The notes: a model not told the origin generated them from the letters alone. 64,000 nt of DNA from Arion vulgaris (GCA_020796225.1 CM036755.1:11923994-11987993), one strand, 5' to 3'; counted from the stretch's first letter, positions 1 through 11,120 are shown. A program made the numbers and translations.

Positions 1-1213
1 TGTCTTCGGCGGATTCTCAGACTGAGATGGTATGATAGAGTTGTCAATGGATGTCTTCGGCAGATTCTCAGACTGTGATGGTATGATAGAGTTGTCAACG
101 GATGTCTTCGGCAGATTCTCAGACTGAGATGGTATGATAGAGTTGTCAACGGATGTCTTCGGCAGATTCTCAGACTGAGATGGTATGATAGAGTTGTCAA
201 CGGATGTCTTCGGCAGATTCTCAGACTGAGATGGTATGATAGAGTTGTCAACGGATGTTTTCGGCAGATTCTCAGACTGAGATGGTATGATATAGTTGTC
301 AACGGATGTCTTCGGCAGATTCTCAGACTGAGATGGTATGATAGAGTTGTCAACGGATGTCTTCGGCAGATTCTCAGACTGAGATGGTATGATAGAGTTG
401 TCAACGGATGTCTTCGGCAGATTCTCAGACTGAGATGGTATAATAAAGTTGTCAATGGATGTCTTCGGCAGATTCTCAGACTGAGATGGTATGATAGAGT
501 TGTCCACGGATGTCTTCGGCAGATTCTCAGACTGAGATGGTATGATAAAGTTGTGAACGGATGTCTTCGGCAGATTCTCAGACTGAGATGGTATGATAGA
601 GTTGTCAACGGATGTCTTCGGCAGATTCTCAGACTGAGATGGTATGATAGAGCTGTCAACGGATGTCTTCGGCAGATTCTCAGACTGAGATGGTATGATA
701 GAGTTGTCAACGGATGTCTTCGGCAGATTCTCAGACTGAGATGGTATGATAGAGTTGTCAACGGATGTTTTCGGCAGATTCTCAGACTGAGATGGTATGA
801 TATAGTTGTCAACGGATGTCTTCGGCAGATTCTCAGACTGAGATGGTATGATAGAGTTGTCAACGGATGTCTTCGGCAGATTCTCAGACTGAGATGGTAT
901 GATAGAGCTGTCAACGGATGTCTTCGGCAGATTCTCAGACTGAGATGGTATGATAGAGTTGTCAACGGATGTCTTCGGCAGATTCTCAGACTGAGATGGT
1001 ATGATAGAGTTGTCAACGGATGTTTTCGGCAGATTCTCAGACTGAGATGGTATGATATAGTTGTCAACGGATGTCTTCGGCAGATTCTCAGACTGAGATG
1101 GTATGATAGAGTTGTCAACGGATGTCTTCGGCAGATTCTCAGACTGAGATGGTATGATAGAGTTGTCAACGGATGTCTTCGGCAGATTCTCAGACTGAGA
1201 TGGTATGATAGAG
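1..1213 (+). repeat. 51-bp minisatellite grown inside LINE group Le
   Basis: About 24 tandem units of 51 bp (17 codons, core CLRQILRLRWYDRVVNG) run from the window edge. The unit matches the segment VNRCLRRILRxRWYDRV of the Le retrotransposon, present once in the copy near 45 kb. Both ends of the unit carry a GT-AAC-like microhomology. Variant units (TTTTCGG with GATATAG) recur every 5 units, giving a 255-bp higher-order repeat. A few units have stops, so this is not a protein gene. Confidence 0.95.
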
Positions 1214-1535
1214 TTGCAAACACAGACCTGTGGATAAGAACGGGACAGGAACCTATGATGACGCAGGTTAAGAGGAGAAAATGACGATGGGTCAGACATA
1301 CCCTACAGAAGACACAGTCGAGTGTCACTAGACAAGCACTTGAGTGGAGTTCGCAAGGAAAATGGAAAAGAGGACGTCCTAGACAGACCTGGAGACAAAA
1401 TCGTCGTGAGGAACTGAAGGGTGCTCGACTATCCCGGAAGACCATAAATAAAACAGCCAAAGATCGAGAAAAGTGGCGAACAACTGATGATGCCCTATGA
1501 TCCGCGAGGAGCGGAGAGGAACAAGAAGAAGAATC
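1214..1535 (+). mobile_element. LINE Le, C-terminal coding remnant and 3' end
   Basis: Continues in frame from the array: NTDLWIRTGQEPMM, then a stop-interrupted RRK.RWVRHTL and QALEWSSQGKWKRGRPRQTW, which is the basic C-terminal region of a non-LTR retrotransposon polymerase. It ends in an AAGAAGAAGAA-rich tail. Degenerate copy; the 5' part is outside the window. Confidence 0.85.
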
Positions 1536-1555
1536 AAAGAACAAATTGTTCCACT

Positions 1556-1685
1556 TTCAAAATGTAAACACGTCAACTTTAAACACGTCACCATGAACAC
1601 TAAAATAACATAGTACAACATGTCCTACTTTTGAAATGTAAACACGTCACCATGAACACTAAAATAACATTGTACAACATGATCT
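1556..1685. repeat. Two-copy direct repeat, about 65 bp
   Basis: Two near-identical blocks containing AAACACGTCACCATGAACAC and ending GTACAACATG lie head to tail. No coding content is recognised. Confidence 0.7.
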
Positions 1686-1737
1686 TTTTTCCCCAACAAT
1701 ATGCTATCACTGCCAAACCTGGACGATGACATCAAAC

Positions 1738-1815
1738 AGGAGTAGAAAACGTGTTATGACAGAGATGAAGTGTCTACGCAGAATTCTGGGAGCATCAAGA
1801 AAATACCGATTTAGG
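1738..1815 (+). pseudogene. LINE fragment (Lf-like C-terminal segment)
   Basis: A short open piece reads MTEMKCLRRILGASRKYR, the same retrotransposon C-terminal motif as in groups Le and Li. It is immediately followed by AT-rich sequence and an opposite-strand Lf fragment. Confidence 0.55.
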
Positions 1816-1835
1816 AATGATAATTATAATAATAA

Positions 1836-2200
1836 TTCCTCTCGTACCGTTATAGTTACATATTTCCCTGCAAGCAATTTCTCCATAGCACTCTATCCTG
1901 GGCAACTCGCTCAATCTCCTCCATGGAACTGAGACCGATATTTCTTGTCTCTCTCAGCAAAGTTCGTTTCAGGTTCTCCTTAGGTTTGAACCTTTTGCAT
2001 CCCACTTCAATGCCTGCTTTGATATTCGTTGAACATATCTCCATCTTTTCTTTCTTATAACAGTTGTCACTAGTGGTTGACCAGACATTTCTCTGATTTC
2101 ATCACTTCTCCTGAATTCGTTCCATTTTATGTTCATTATTTTTCGCAAAGATCTATTTTCAAATGCATTCAACTTCCTTTCTATATCTTTAGTCATTTTC
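1836..2200 (-). mobile_element. LINE Lf C-terminal fragment
   Basis: The minus strand encodes LNAFENRSLRKIMNIKWNEF then EQPLVTT-type and ALKWDAKG segments, typical of the end of a non-LTR polymerase ORF, with frameshifts. A paralogue lies at 55730-56000, and both share the same end (AATAATTCCTCTCGTAC). Confidence 0.75.
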
Positions 2201-2254
2201 TAATTCTCACTGGAATATGTTAGGATTGATACATTTATGAATGAAGGCATCAAA

Positions 2255-2590
2255 AAAAAAGTTTGTACAACATTGGTACTGAACTTCATCAAGAAACAAC
2301 ACATTAAATGGATCAGACACTTAACCAGGTTACTAAAAGACAGTTCGCCTGACTGAGAGGATATCAATATAGCTGTGTATTGTCATTATTTCTGTATTTT
2401 GTAAAACTACAGTACTTTGTTATTACGTGCTTGGCCTGACTGAGAGAACAATGCTACTGACAAGGCAAAAGGTAGGCCACAGAAATAGCCGAGGCAGTGA
2501 AAGAAACTTATGTACGAAAGAGACAGTACTATCAATGTCTTCTTATCCTGACGCTGTGAGACAGAACCCATTATTAGAGACAGAAGAAGA
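2255..2590 (+). mobile_element. LINE Ld fragment, plus orientation
   Basis: Contains TTGGTACTGAACTTCATCAAG... (frame LNFIKKQHIKWIRHL) and, further on, the Ld 3' terminal motif CCTGACGCTGTGAG. It faces the minus-strand Ld copy next to it, so the two 3' ends converge. Confidence 0.65.
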
Positions 2591-2639
2591 ACAATCATAT
2601 CAAGAATAAATAAACATGTTTTTCTTTTTCTTTCTTTTC

Positions 2640-3520
2640 TCAAATCATGTTTTGCATCACAGCGTCAGAATAAGAAGAGATTTCTAGAACGAGTCATTGT
2701 GTGCGCTTCATAAAAAGTGTAGTTCGTCACCTGTGTTATCTCTGAGGTTCATCTTTTGCGTGGCCGGCTTTTTGCTTTGTATCCATTGTATCGGAACAAG
2801 ATTGCTCTTTGAGGTGCACTGTCTGTTGGTAATGTGCTTATGTGGCCGAACCATTTAATTTGTAGTTTCTTGATGAAGTCGAACCATTTAATTTGTTGTT
2901 TCTTGATGAAGTCGAACCATTTAATTAGTTGTTTCTTGATGAAGTCGAACCATTTAATTAGTTGTTTCTTGATGAAGTCGAACCATTTAATTTGTTGTTT
3001 CTTGATGAAGTCGAACCATTTAATTAGTTGTTTCTTGATGAAGTCGAACCATTTAATTTGTTGTTTCTTGATGAAGTCGAACCATTTAATTAGTTGTTTC
3101 TTGATGAAGTCGAACCATTTAATTTGTTGTTTCTTGATGAAGTCGAACCATTTAATTTGTAATTTCTTGATGAAGTCGAACCATTTAATTAGTTGTTTCT
3201 TGATGAAGTCGAACCATTTAATTTGTTGTTTCTTGATGAAGTCGAACCATTTAATTTGTAATTTCTTGATGAAGTCGAACCATTTAATTAGTTGTTTCTT
3301 GATGAAGTCGAACCATTTAATTTGTTGTTTCTTGATGAAGTCGAACCATTTAATTTGTAATTTCTTGATGAAGTCGAACCATTTAATTTGTTGTTTCTTG
3401 ATGAAGTCGAACCATTTAATTAGTTGTTTCTTGATGAAGTCGAACCATTTAATTTGTTGTTTCTTAATGAAGTCTAGTACTGATGTTGTACCCACTGATC
3501 TTCATTTCTAAATTGGTCTA
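2640..3520 (-). mobile_element. LINE Ld 3' end hosting a 33-bp array
   Basis: On the minus strand, GTTSVLDFIKKQQIKWF, the array, then IKWFGHISTLPTDSAPQRA and NGYKAKSRPRKR are the C-terminal part of an Ld polymerase, followed by its 3' end (CTTATTCTGACGCTGTGA). A single-copy version of the same region is at 19520-19897. Confidence 0.85.
2858..3472 (-). repeat. 33-bp minisatellite derived from LINE Ld coding sequence
   Basis: About 18-19 units of 33 bp (11 codons, FIKKQQIKWFD) with three alternating variants (QQ, QL, LQ). The unit is the FIKKQQIKWF segment that occurs once in other Ld copies. It is open on both strands because 33 is a multiple of 3, not because of selection. Confidence 0.95.
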
Positions 3521-3876
3521 TTCTTGTTACCCCCAGCATTCCACTTGTATACTTCATCTCTATCGTCTATCATCCATACAACATACAATTATATATAACT
3601 AAATCTGTTTTCTTATACTCCTCCTTCAAACAAAACAAACAAAACCACATCAACGAGAAACACACAAATAAAAAACACGTGCACAGAAACACGAAGAACG
3701 TATTCGATTTCAGTGTTAAAAAAATCTATGAATATATTCTCTCAATGATGCAAGACCCGAATAGATGCTATCAACAAATACAAAATCAATTTGAAATCCA
3801 TTCATTGATAAGGCTAGATGGAAAAAAATACATAACTTTGATAATAACAAATAAGAAACATAAACTGCTTTAAGAT
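3521..3876. other. AT-rich interval without recognised features
   Basis: Low-complexity, A-rich sequence between the Ld copy and a two-copy repeat. Short open frames here have no recognisable similarity. Confidence 0.5.
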
Positions 3877-4082
3877 AGATACAGTCGAGAGCGGCTATTG
3901 AGAAGTAGTACACATTAACCTAATACTGACAGTTAGAGCCGCGTCGTACGAAGGGATGGTTTAGTGTACGTCTTATGGTGATACAGTTGAGAGCGGATAT
4001 TGATAAGCAGTACACATTAACCTACTACTAACAGTTAGAGCCGCGTCGTACGAAGGGATGGTTTAGTGTACGTCTTATAGTG
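3877..4082. repeat. Two-copy 102-bp tandem duplication
   Basis: Two consecutive units begin GATACAGT(C/T)GAGAGCGG and end GTACGTCTTAT, with few differences. The 230 bp that follow hold nothing recognised. Confidence 0.85.
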
Positions 4083-4310
4083 ATCTGGCTAAAGACAAAA
4101 ACGTGAGCTAATTGTTGTTGCTGTCACAGCTCGGATGACACAAGGTGTAAACGTTTCAGAATGAGAGCAATTAAAGTTATGAACCACATGGCGATGGCTG
4201 GAATCCTAGTAAGAATCTTGTGTTTATGATTTGCAGGTGTTCTCATTGAGAACTGTAAGTTGTATACAAGTTTTCTTGAGAAAACAGTAACAGATGCAAA
4301 TATTCAGTTA

Positions 4311-4775
4311 GCCTTAATCATCATCATCATCATCATCAAGTAGCTTGTCCCTTCCGGAACTTGGCTCCCATGACAGCTGTCCTGAAAACTCTGTTCTGTG
4401 CAAGTTGACCGGCGACAGCAGCAGTCATTTTCGGATCGTCAATGAAATCTTGCACACATCGTCTTCTAGGCCTTTCTCTCATTCTTCTTCTAGGCATCCT
4501 TCCTTCCAAAATTATCTTTTCTAGGCACTCATGTTGTTTGATGTGTCCGAAATATTTAATTTTCCTTGATGTTTTGCTCTTTAATAGCCAACTCTCTTTA
4601 ATATCAAGCAGTTGCAGAACAGAAGCATTTGTTCTTTTCTCTGTCCATGATATTCTAAGTACTCTTCTGTCGCATTTGCATTCAAAAGCATTAATGATCT
4701 TCTCCGCCGCTTTGTCAATGTCTCACAACCATATGTTGCCAAGGGAAAAATACAGCCTCTTAAACACTTGATCTG
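4311..4775 (-). mobile_element. LINE Lb 3' end with TGA-repeat tail
   Basis: The minus strand encodes an RTNTSVLQLL-like region, RMPRRRMRERPRRRCVQDFID and FRTAVMGAKFRKGQAT, then a TGA stop that merges into a TGATGATGA tail. This is the end of a non-LTR retrotransposon polymerase. 3' UTRs made of short repeats are known for RTE-type elements. Four related copies occur in the window. Confidence 0.8.
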
Positions 4776-5087
4776 TTATGTTTTAATATGGGCCATTAAA
4801 CACAAAACTGTGGAGAACAGGGTAGAAACAAAAACAACTGAAGGATTAGACAAACAAAACAGTAGCCATAGATTGTATACTTTTAGGAAACAACCGACAA
4901 ATACAATAAGATATGCACTTCACTGAAGCACACAGATAAAGAGGAGTGGGGTGACTAAAAAATATCTGAAACTGTGGGGGAGGGTGTCAGAGTAAATAAA
5001 GCCTCATAGGCGAAGCTATAGAAGATGGCCCCGACTTCGATGGAAAGTGATAGTAGACGCCTTATTTTTCACTGTAAACAAGAAGGT

Positions 5088-6005
5088 TTAGTAAGTAGTA
5101 GTAGTAGTAGTAATAGTAGTAGTAATAGTAGTAACAGTAGTAGTAACAGTAGTAGTAGTAGTAGTAGTAGTAGTAATAGTAGTAATAGTAGTAGTAGTAG
5201 TAGTAGTAGTAATAGTAGTAGTAATAGTAGTAATAGTAGTAGTAGTAGTAGTAGTAGTAATAGTAATAGTAGTAGTAATAGTAATAGTAGTAGTAATAGT
5301 AATAGTAGTAGTAGTAATAGTTATAGTAATAGTAGTAGTAATAGTAATAGTAGTAGTAATAGAGTAGATAAGTAGTAGTAGTAATAGTAGTAGTAGTAGT
5401 AGTAGTAGTAGTAATAGTAGAGTAGTAGAATAGAGTAGTAGTAGTAATAGTAGTAGTAATAGTAGTAGTAATAGTAGTGAGTAAGAGCAGTAGTAGTAAA
5501 GAGCAGCAGTAGTAATGAGCAGTAGCAAGTAGTAGTAGAGATAGTAGAGTAGTAGTAGTAGATAGTAGAGTAGTAGTAGTAGTAATAGTAGTAGAGTAGT
5601 AGTAGTAGCAGTAGTAGTAGTAGATAGATAGTAGAGTAGAGTAACAGCAGTAGTAGTAGCAGAGAGTAGCAGTAGCATAGTAGTAGAGTAGAGTAAGTAG
5701 AGTGTAGTAATAGTAGAGTAGCAGTAAGTAGAGTAATAGTAGAGTAGATATAGTAGTAGTAGTAATAGTAGTAGTAGTATAATAGTAGAGTAGTAGTAAT
5801 AGTAGTAGTAGTAGTAATAGTAGTAGTAATGTAGATGTAGTAGTATAGTAGTAATAGTAGTAGTAGTAGTAATAGTAAGTAGTAGTAATAGTAGTAGTAA
5901 TAGTAGTAATAGTAATAGTAGTAGTAGTAATAGTAGTAGTAGTAATAGTAGTATAGCAGTAGTAGTAGTAATAGTAGTAGATAGAAAGTAGCATAAGTAG
6001 TTTGT
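5088..6005. repeat. Long AGT/ACT trinucleotide microsatellite
   Basis: About 0.9 kb of AGT with interspersed AAT and AGC triplets and occasional phase slips. The left half is purer than the right. Open frames of poly-Ser/Asn or poly-Tyr/Thr across it are composition artefacts. Confidence 0.97.
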
Positions 6006-6248
6006 AGTAGTATGCAGATCAGTAGCGGTCAGTAGGACGATTAGCACAATGCATAGGTCTGCCTAATCGTAGGCGAAACTGAAATCAATGTAGGCTCGGA
6101 TCACATACAGATTACAAAGTGCTTTACAATGGTCATATGAAGATTGAAGAAGAAAAGAAGATCTAGATGTCATAATAGCATACAACATTTCTCTGTCTAG
6201 CTTGTGAAGCATTTGACGCTTGGGGCAACAATTGTATTGTAGGAAATC

Positions 6249-6570
6249 TATGGCTATATTATATCCGGTGTTGTAGGTATCATAATCAATATAAGAGAAG
6301 ACTGTAGTCAAACTGTGGAGAAACACGTAACAACAAAGTACTGTAGTTTGACTATGGCTATATTATATCCGGTGGTGTAGGTATCATAATCAATATAAGA
6401 GAAGACTGTAGTCAAACTGTGGAGAAACACGTAACAACAAAGTACTGTAGTTTGACTATGGCTATATTATATCCGGTGGTGTAGGTATCATAATCAATAT
6501 AAGAGAAGACTGTAGTCAAACTGTGTAGCAATGGAGAAACACGTAACAACAAAGTACTGTAGTTTGACAA
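6249..6570. repeat. 104-bp tandem repeat, three copies
   Basis: Three units contain TATATCCGGTG, GAGAAACACGTAACAAC and GTACTGTAGTTTGAC. The last part belongs to a dispersed repeat also seen near 2.4 kb, 43.8 kb and 58.4 kb. The sequence just beyond it (ACAGCAACGTTTTAACG) is the same dispersed element. Confidence 0.85.
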
Positions 6571-6689
6571 AATACAAAAACAATACACAGCAACGTTTTA
6601 ACGAAAAAGCCTTTATCAAGCTAAACGTGTCATTAGAAAGTTTGATCTAAAATGTTGACAAAACTTGGAGAATTGGATATCATAATAGA

Positions 6690-6995
6690 CTTAGTTAGTT
6701 AGTTTATTCCTTTCGAGCCAAAGGCGGCACATAGGGCAGAGGTTTTAGATCTCCATGTGATACGGTTCTTTGCTAGCAGTTGGAGATCTTGTATGGTTTT
6801 ACATCCCAATAGTTTACTTTCTTGTTGGATGGTTCTTCGAAGAGTGGTCTTTGGTCTTCCACGTTTTCTTTTCCCAACTGGTGACCACATAAGGACTTGT
6901 CGATTTAGTCTCTTTTCGTCTGCTCTAAGAACATGACCTAAATATTTCCACCTTCGTTTCCTTATAATATTTGATACGGGTTGATATGTAGCATA
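6690..6995 (-). mobile_element. LINE Lg C-terminal fragment
   Basis: The minus strand reads LNRQVLMWSPVGKRKRGRPKT, then RRTIQQESKLLGC and RITWRSKTSALCAAFGSKG, the GRP-rich C-terminal tail of a non-LTR polymerase. A short second copy of its very end is at 58735-58805. Confidence 0.8.
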
Positions 6996-7264
6996 ATAGA
7001 CTACAGACTAAGAATACCGCAATAGGTAACTAACTATCAATATCAGACTCATTTAGATGAAGCGGCAGAAAAGTATACTAGTTACAGATAGCATGCAAAG
7101 CAATGATTTCATCAGTGAAATATGATGCATGAAGACAAGCTAGAGCTAATAATGAAATCTATGTTCTACATATGAACATCTATATTTCAGTCTATGTTCT
7201 ACATATGAACATCTATATTTAAGTCTGTATTCTCTATCTCCACATTTGTATTACAGTCTATAGT

Positions 7265-7650
7265 CTCCATCACCATCATCATCATCAAGTAGCTTGTCCC
7301 TTCCAGAGCTTGGCTTCCATGACATCAATCCTGAAAAACTCTGTTCTGTGCAAGTTGACCGGCGTCAGCAGCAGTCATTCTCAGATCGTTAATGACATCT
7401 TGCACCCATCGCCTTCTAGGTCTTCCTCTCATTCTTCTTCCAGGCACCATTCCTCCAAAATTATCTTCTCTAGGCACTCATTTCGTTTGATGTGTTCGAT
7501 ATATTTAATTTTCCTTGACTTATGCTCTTGTCTTTCTTTCTTCTTTGTCCCATTTTTACACCCAAATTTGGGCCCGAGTAACCACTCGGGCGGAAGCTAT
7601 TCAATATTATCATGACATAGCCAACTCTCTTTAATATTAAGCTGTTTTCC
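7265..7650 (-). mobile_element. LINE Lb 3' end, second copy
   Basis: Same organisation as the copy near 4.5 kb, with TGA-repeat tail and frames matching RRRWVQDVINDLRMTAA. It is interrupted around 7525-7615 by a piece containing CCCAAATTTGGGCCCGAGTAACCACTCGGGC, split here as CCCAAATTTGGG and CCACTCGGGC, which is the 5' end of SINE I. Confidence 0.75.
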
Positions 7651-7927
7651 CGTCTGAGCATATTGTTAATCTCAAGCTGTTTCCCCGTCTGAGCATATTG
7701 TTAATTCTAAGTGTCCTATGTTGACATAATTATGTCTAGGTCAAGATCTAGGCATATTGTTAATTCTAAGTGCCCTATGTTGACATAATTATGTCTAGGT
7801 CAAGATCTAGGCATATTGTTAATTCTAAGTGCCCTATGTTGACATAATTATGTCTAGGTCAAGATCTAGGCATATTGTTAATTCTAAGTGTCCTATGGTG
7901 ACATAATTATGTCTAGGTCAAGATCAC
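7640..7927. repeat. 59-bp tandem repeat (4 copies) preceded by a 35-bp pair
   Basis: Units begin GCATATTGTTAATTCTAAGT and end GTCAAGATCTAG. They are nearly identical, with C/T and G/T variants in one position each. Confidence 0.9.
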
Positions 7928-8259
7928 ATTACGAACACCTGCCAAGCAGACTCTGTGTTTTCAAAATGGCTGACATCAAATCCCAGACTGGCTTTACTAA
8001 GAAGAGATATTTTTCTCAATCATTGAAATTGCAAAGTCGCACCACAAAACAACCAAAAAAAAAAAAGGTATGAAAGGGTATCAAATACCACATAATACGC
8101 ATGACTGAGAAAACGAGGTGTGAACAATATTTGAACATCAACGCTAAGCTACTATAGTTTCTTAATTCCGGGATGTTTATTACTCTGGAGTGTACACCTT
8201 TCAATGTTTTATTATCAAACGGAATCAAAAAATGAGTGCGCAATAAATTCAGGATTAAG

Positions 8260-8785
8260 TAGGTCTGGATGTAATAATAATTGACATGATTCAAAGCTGA
8301 ATTTTCTTACTAGCTAGTCAAAAACGTTTCCTGCGCTTGCTTGCACATTGAACAAGAAAAATAAGTTTTGCTTTTAAACAAGATACACAATTAATTATAC
8401 ATAAGTCAAAAACTTCAACATGTGTAGACAAACAAAATAGTAAGAAACTCAGAAAGTCTGTCTGTCTGTCTTGAAAGAGATAATTGTAAACACTTGCTGG
8501 AAGAAGTTGCGCAGGTTTCTATGGTTAAGTACTCTGAAGATGCCGAGACAGACCGCATGGTGAGGGACACTTGTAAAACGGTAAGTAGGTCTCACGCAAA
8601 ATTCAGTCAGAAGCGCAATACCAGGTGTCATGACTACACCTGAGAATTGAAAGCGGGCGTTCGCAGAAGAAGAAGAAGTATGGTTAAGTTATTTCATTTT
8701 TCCCCCTTTTGACATTTCCTTTGTGTTATCGTCACATTCATCCTTGTTTATGAAGGTTGCACTGACAACATGATGGAAGTGCTTC
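8260..8785. repeat. Dispersed segment, copy 1 (paralogue at 9447-9860)
   Basis: About 370 bp, from TAATAATTGAC through GTCTGTCTGTCTTGAAAGAG to TTTACATG-like ends, is shared with the second copy about 1.2 kb further on in the same orientation. It is interrupted by a 148-bp insertion flanked by a TSD. Confidence 0.8.
8531..8678 (+). mobile_element. 148-bp retroinsertion with GAA tail and TSD
   Basis: Absent from the paralogous segment, which gives the empty site. It is flanked by the 11-bp direct repeat TATGGTTAAGT at 8520-8530 and 8679-8689. It ends GCAGAAGAAGAAGAAG, and the plus strand ends in a frame reading RAFAEEEE, like a truncated LINE C-terminus. Confidence 0.85.
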
Positions 8786-9446
8786 TGCCCCTTATACATG
8801 ATATTGGCATCATTTACATGTTAAATCCACCTGCATTATATGTGTCTCCTACCTTCTGAGTTCTTTCATGCTCCTTGATGTGTAGCATGAGAGAAGCACC
8901 ATTTTTTATGTGTGCAAATACTGACGTAGACTAATGATAGAGCTACCATTTTTGTTTAGCTATACGATAGATAACATCTTATTTGACAACTTAAATCTCA
9001 TAGCTGGAAGATTTATTTGCCTCCACAAAAGCTTTGAAATCTCCATCACAGTCTCGAGCCATAAACAGGCTGTCTCTTTCTCGCTGGCCTGGCAAAAATA
9101 TGCTTGGCCGCTTTAGTTTCCACAGCATTAGATGAATCCTCAAAATGTTTCTCACACTGCCACTTTACAACGATATATTATTCGATATGTCTTATAAAAT
9201 AGAGATACCCATCACTAAGTACCAAACAAACGGTAATTCTAGACATTACCTCTAAAAACACGTTTAATCTCAGAGAGGGTGGGCTGTTTAAAAACCTTTT
9301 TTTTTAAAAAAAAAAATCAAAACTGTACGGATTTCGATTCTAGAGATATAAAACTAACAAAATAAAATAAATTAAGAAAATCGATATCTTTAAGAAAATC
9401 TGTCATTTCGTGAGATCTGCTTCGCCTTAAGTAGAGGACTGAATTT
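8786..9446. other. Interval without recognised features
   Basis: AT-rich sequence with homopolymer T/A runs near 9295-9320. No gene, SINE or array is recognised. Confidence 0.4.
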
Positions 9447-9860
9447 AATAATAATTGACTTGGTTCAAAGCTGAATTTTCTTACTAGCAAGTCAAAAACG
9501 TTTTCTGAGCTTGCTTGCACATTGAACGAGAACAATAAGCTTTGCTCATTTAAAAAAAAAGAGCAGATACACAATTAATTATACCCAAAAAAAAAAAAAA
9601 AAAACACACACACAGACAAACTTCAGCATGCATAGACAAACAAAACAGTAAGAAACTCAGAAAGTCTGTCTGTCTGTCTTGAAAGAGATAATTGTAACAG
9701 TTGCTGGAAGAAGTTGCGCAGGTTTGTATGGTTAAGTTATTTGATTTTGTTCTCCTCTTTGACATTTCCTTTGTATTATCGTCACATTCATCCTTGTTAA
9801 TGAAGGTTGTACTGACGCTATAATCGAAGTGCTTGTGCCACTTATACATGATATTTACAA
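9447..9860. repeat. Dispersed segment, copy 2
   Basis: Uninterrupted paralogue of 8260-8785. It contains its own poly-A/CA stretch near 9586-9615 but lacks the 148-bp insertion. Confidence 0.8.
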
Positions 9861-10007
9861 AACGTGATACCCGCTATATCAACGCTGGTTTAATTACCGT
9901 TACACTTGAGACAAATCAATGAAACGTGCACGCCGCATTGTTAACTCTATGTAGCTGGCAGCAAGTCAGACAAAAAACATTATTAGGTACACAAGACCGC
10001 TCGTGTG

Positions 10008-10465
10008 TTGCTCGGGTCTCTCAAGGGGAGCAAAGAATAGTAACACTGCGATCTACAGGGCACGTCGTAAGAGGCGACTGAGGTATGGGCTTAGAAAAGC
10101 TCATCATCATCAGGTGTCCTGCCGGCTGACGTAGGCGATAATGGATCTCCACAAATCTCTATCTTTGGTGTTTGATATTAACTCAGATGTTGACGCTCTA
10201 CCGTGCCATGAAGTCAGGCTATCTAACATTTTCTCTCTCGGTCTTCCTCTATCTCGTCTACCCTCGATTTTACCGGTTGTCACAATGTGTTCTAAACCTA
10301 GGAAAGCGTCCCTAGTAAATAAAAAACATCGCAGAAATTGGATGTGCTGGCCTACTTGTAGGCGCATAACTGGCACAACATCCCTTTCTCTTAGGCTCGG
10401 ATTGCATACAAATCACACAGAGTGGTAAACAGGTGGTCGATATGGACCGTTCGAAGAAGATACAC
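10008..10465 (+). mobile_element. SINE C copy split by a LINE insertion
   Basis: The first part has GGGAGCAAAGAATAGTAACAC and GTCGTAAGAGGCGACTGAGG. The second part has GGATGTGCTGGCCTACTTGT, TGGTCGATATGG and the GAAGAAG tail. The two halves join as in intact copies once the LINE piece between them is removed. Confidence 0.85.
10101..10297 (-). mobile_element. LINE La 3' end inserted in SINE C
   Basis: The minus strand encodes GKIEGRRDRGRPREKMLDSL and LTSWHGRASTSELISNTKDR, then DLWRS..., a stop and a TGATGATGA tail. It is flanked by CTTAGAAAAGC (10090-10100) and CCTAGGAAAGC (10297-10307), a slightly diverged TSD of SINE sequence. Confidence 0.85.
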
Positions 10466-10990
10466 AAGGCAAAATAAACACAAGAAATACAAACCAGTAT
10501 CAATGGAAGAAGATACACAAGACAAAATAAACACAAGCAATAAAAACCAGTATCAATGGAAGAAGATACACAAGACAAGATAAACACAAGAAATAAAAAT
10601 CAGTATCAATGGAAGAAGATACACAAGACAAAATAAACACAAGAAATAAAAATCAGTATCAATGGAAGAAGATACACAAGACAAAAAAAAACACAAGAAA
10701 TACAAACCAGTATCAATGGAAGAAGATACACAAGACAAAATAAACACAAGAAATAAAAATCAGTATCAATGGAAGAAGATACACAAGACAAAATAAACAC
10801 AAGAAATAAAAATCAGTATCAATGGAAGAAGATACACAAGACAAAATAAACACAAGAAATACAAACCAGTATCAATGGAAGAAGATACACAAGACAAGAT
10901 AAACACAAGAAATACAAACCAGTATCAATGGAAGAAGATACACAAGACAAGATAAACACAAGAAATACAAACCAGTATCAATGGAAGAAG
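10453..10990. repeat. 53-bp minisatellite starting at a SINE C tail
   Basis: About 10 units (AAGAAGATACACAAGAC ... CCAGTATCAATGG). The first unit is continuous with the GAAGAAG tail of the SINE C copy, so the array seems to have been seeded at the tail. Units differ by AATACAAACC versus AATAAAAATC. Confidence 0.92.
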
Positions 10991-11025
10991 TAAGAAACGT
11001 TCTACTGACATACAAGTGACAACTA

Positions 11026-11120
11026 CTAGATTGCAAGAGCTGGGATTGAAGATTGCACGAGCTGGGATTGAAGATTGCAAGAGCTGGGATTGAAGATTGC
11101 AAGAGTTGGGATTAAAAATT
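11026..11120. repeat. 22-bp tandem repeat
   Basis: Four units of GATTGCAAGAGCTGGGATTGAA. The same sequence occurs once, on the opposite strand, within the Lc LINE at 53.6 kb, so this is another array derived from a LINE. Confidence 0.85.

Noticed and set aside
553..1284. A 243-residue repeat protein
   Set aside because: The repeat is a LINE-derived minisatellite. The first units contain stops and the flanks are a degenerate retrotransposon frame.
5062..6047. Long poly-Tyr/Thr/Leu or poly-Ser/Asn proteins
   Set aside because: They are translations of the AGT/ACT microsatellite in different frames.
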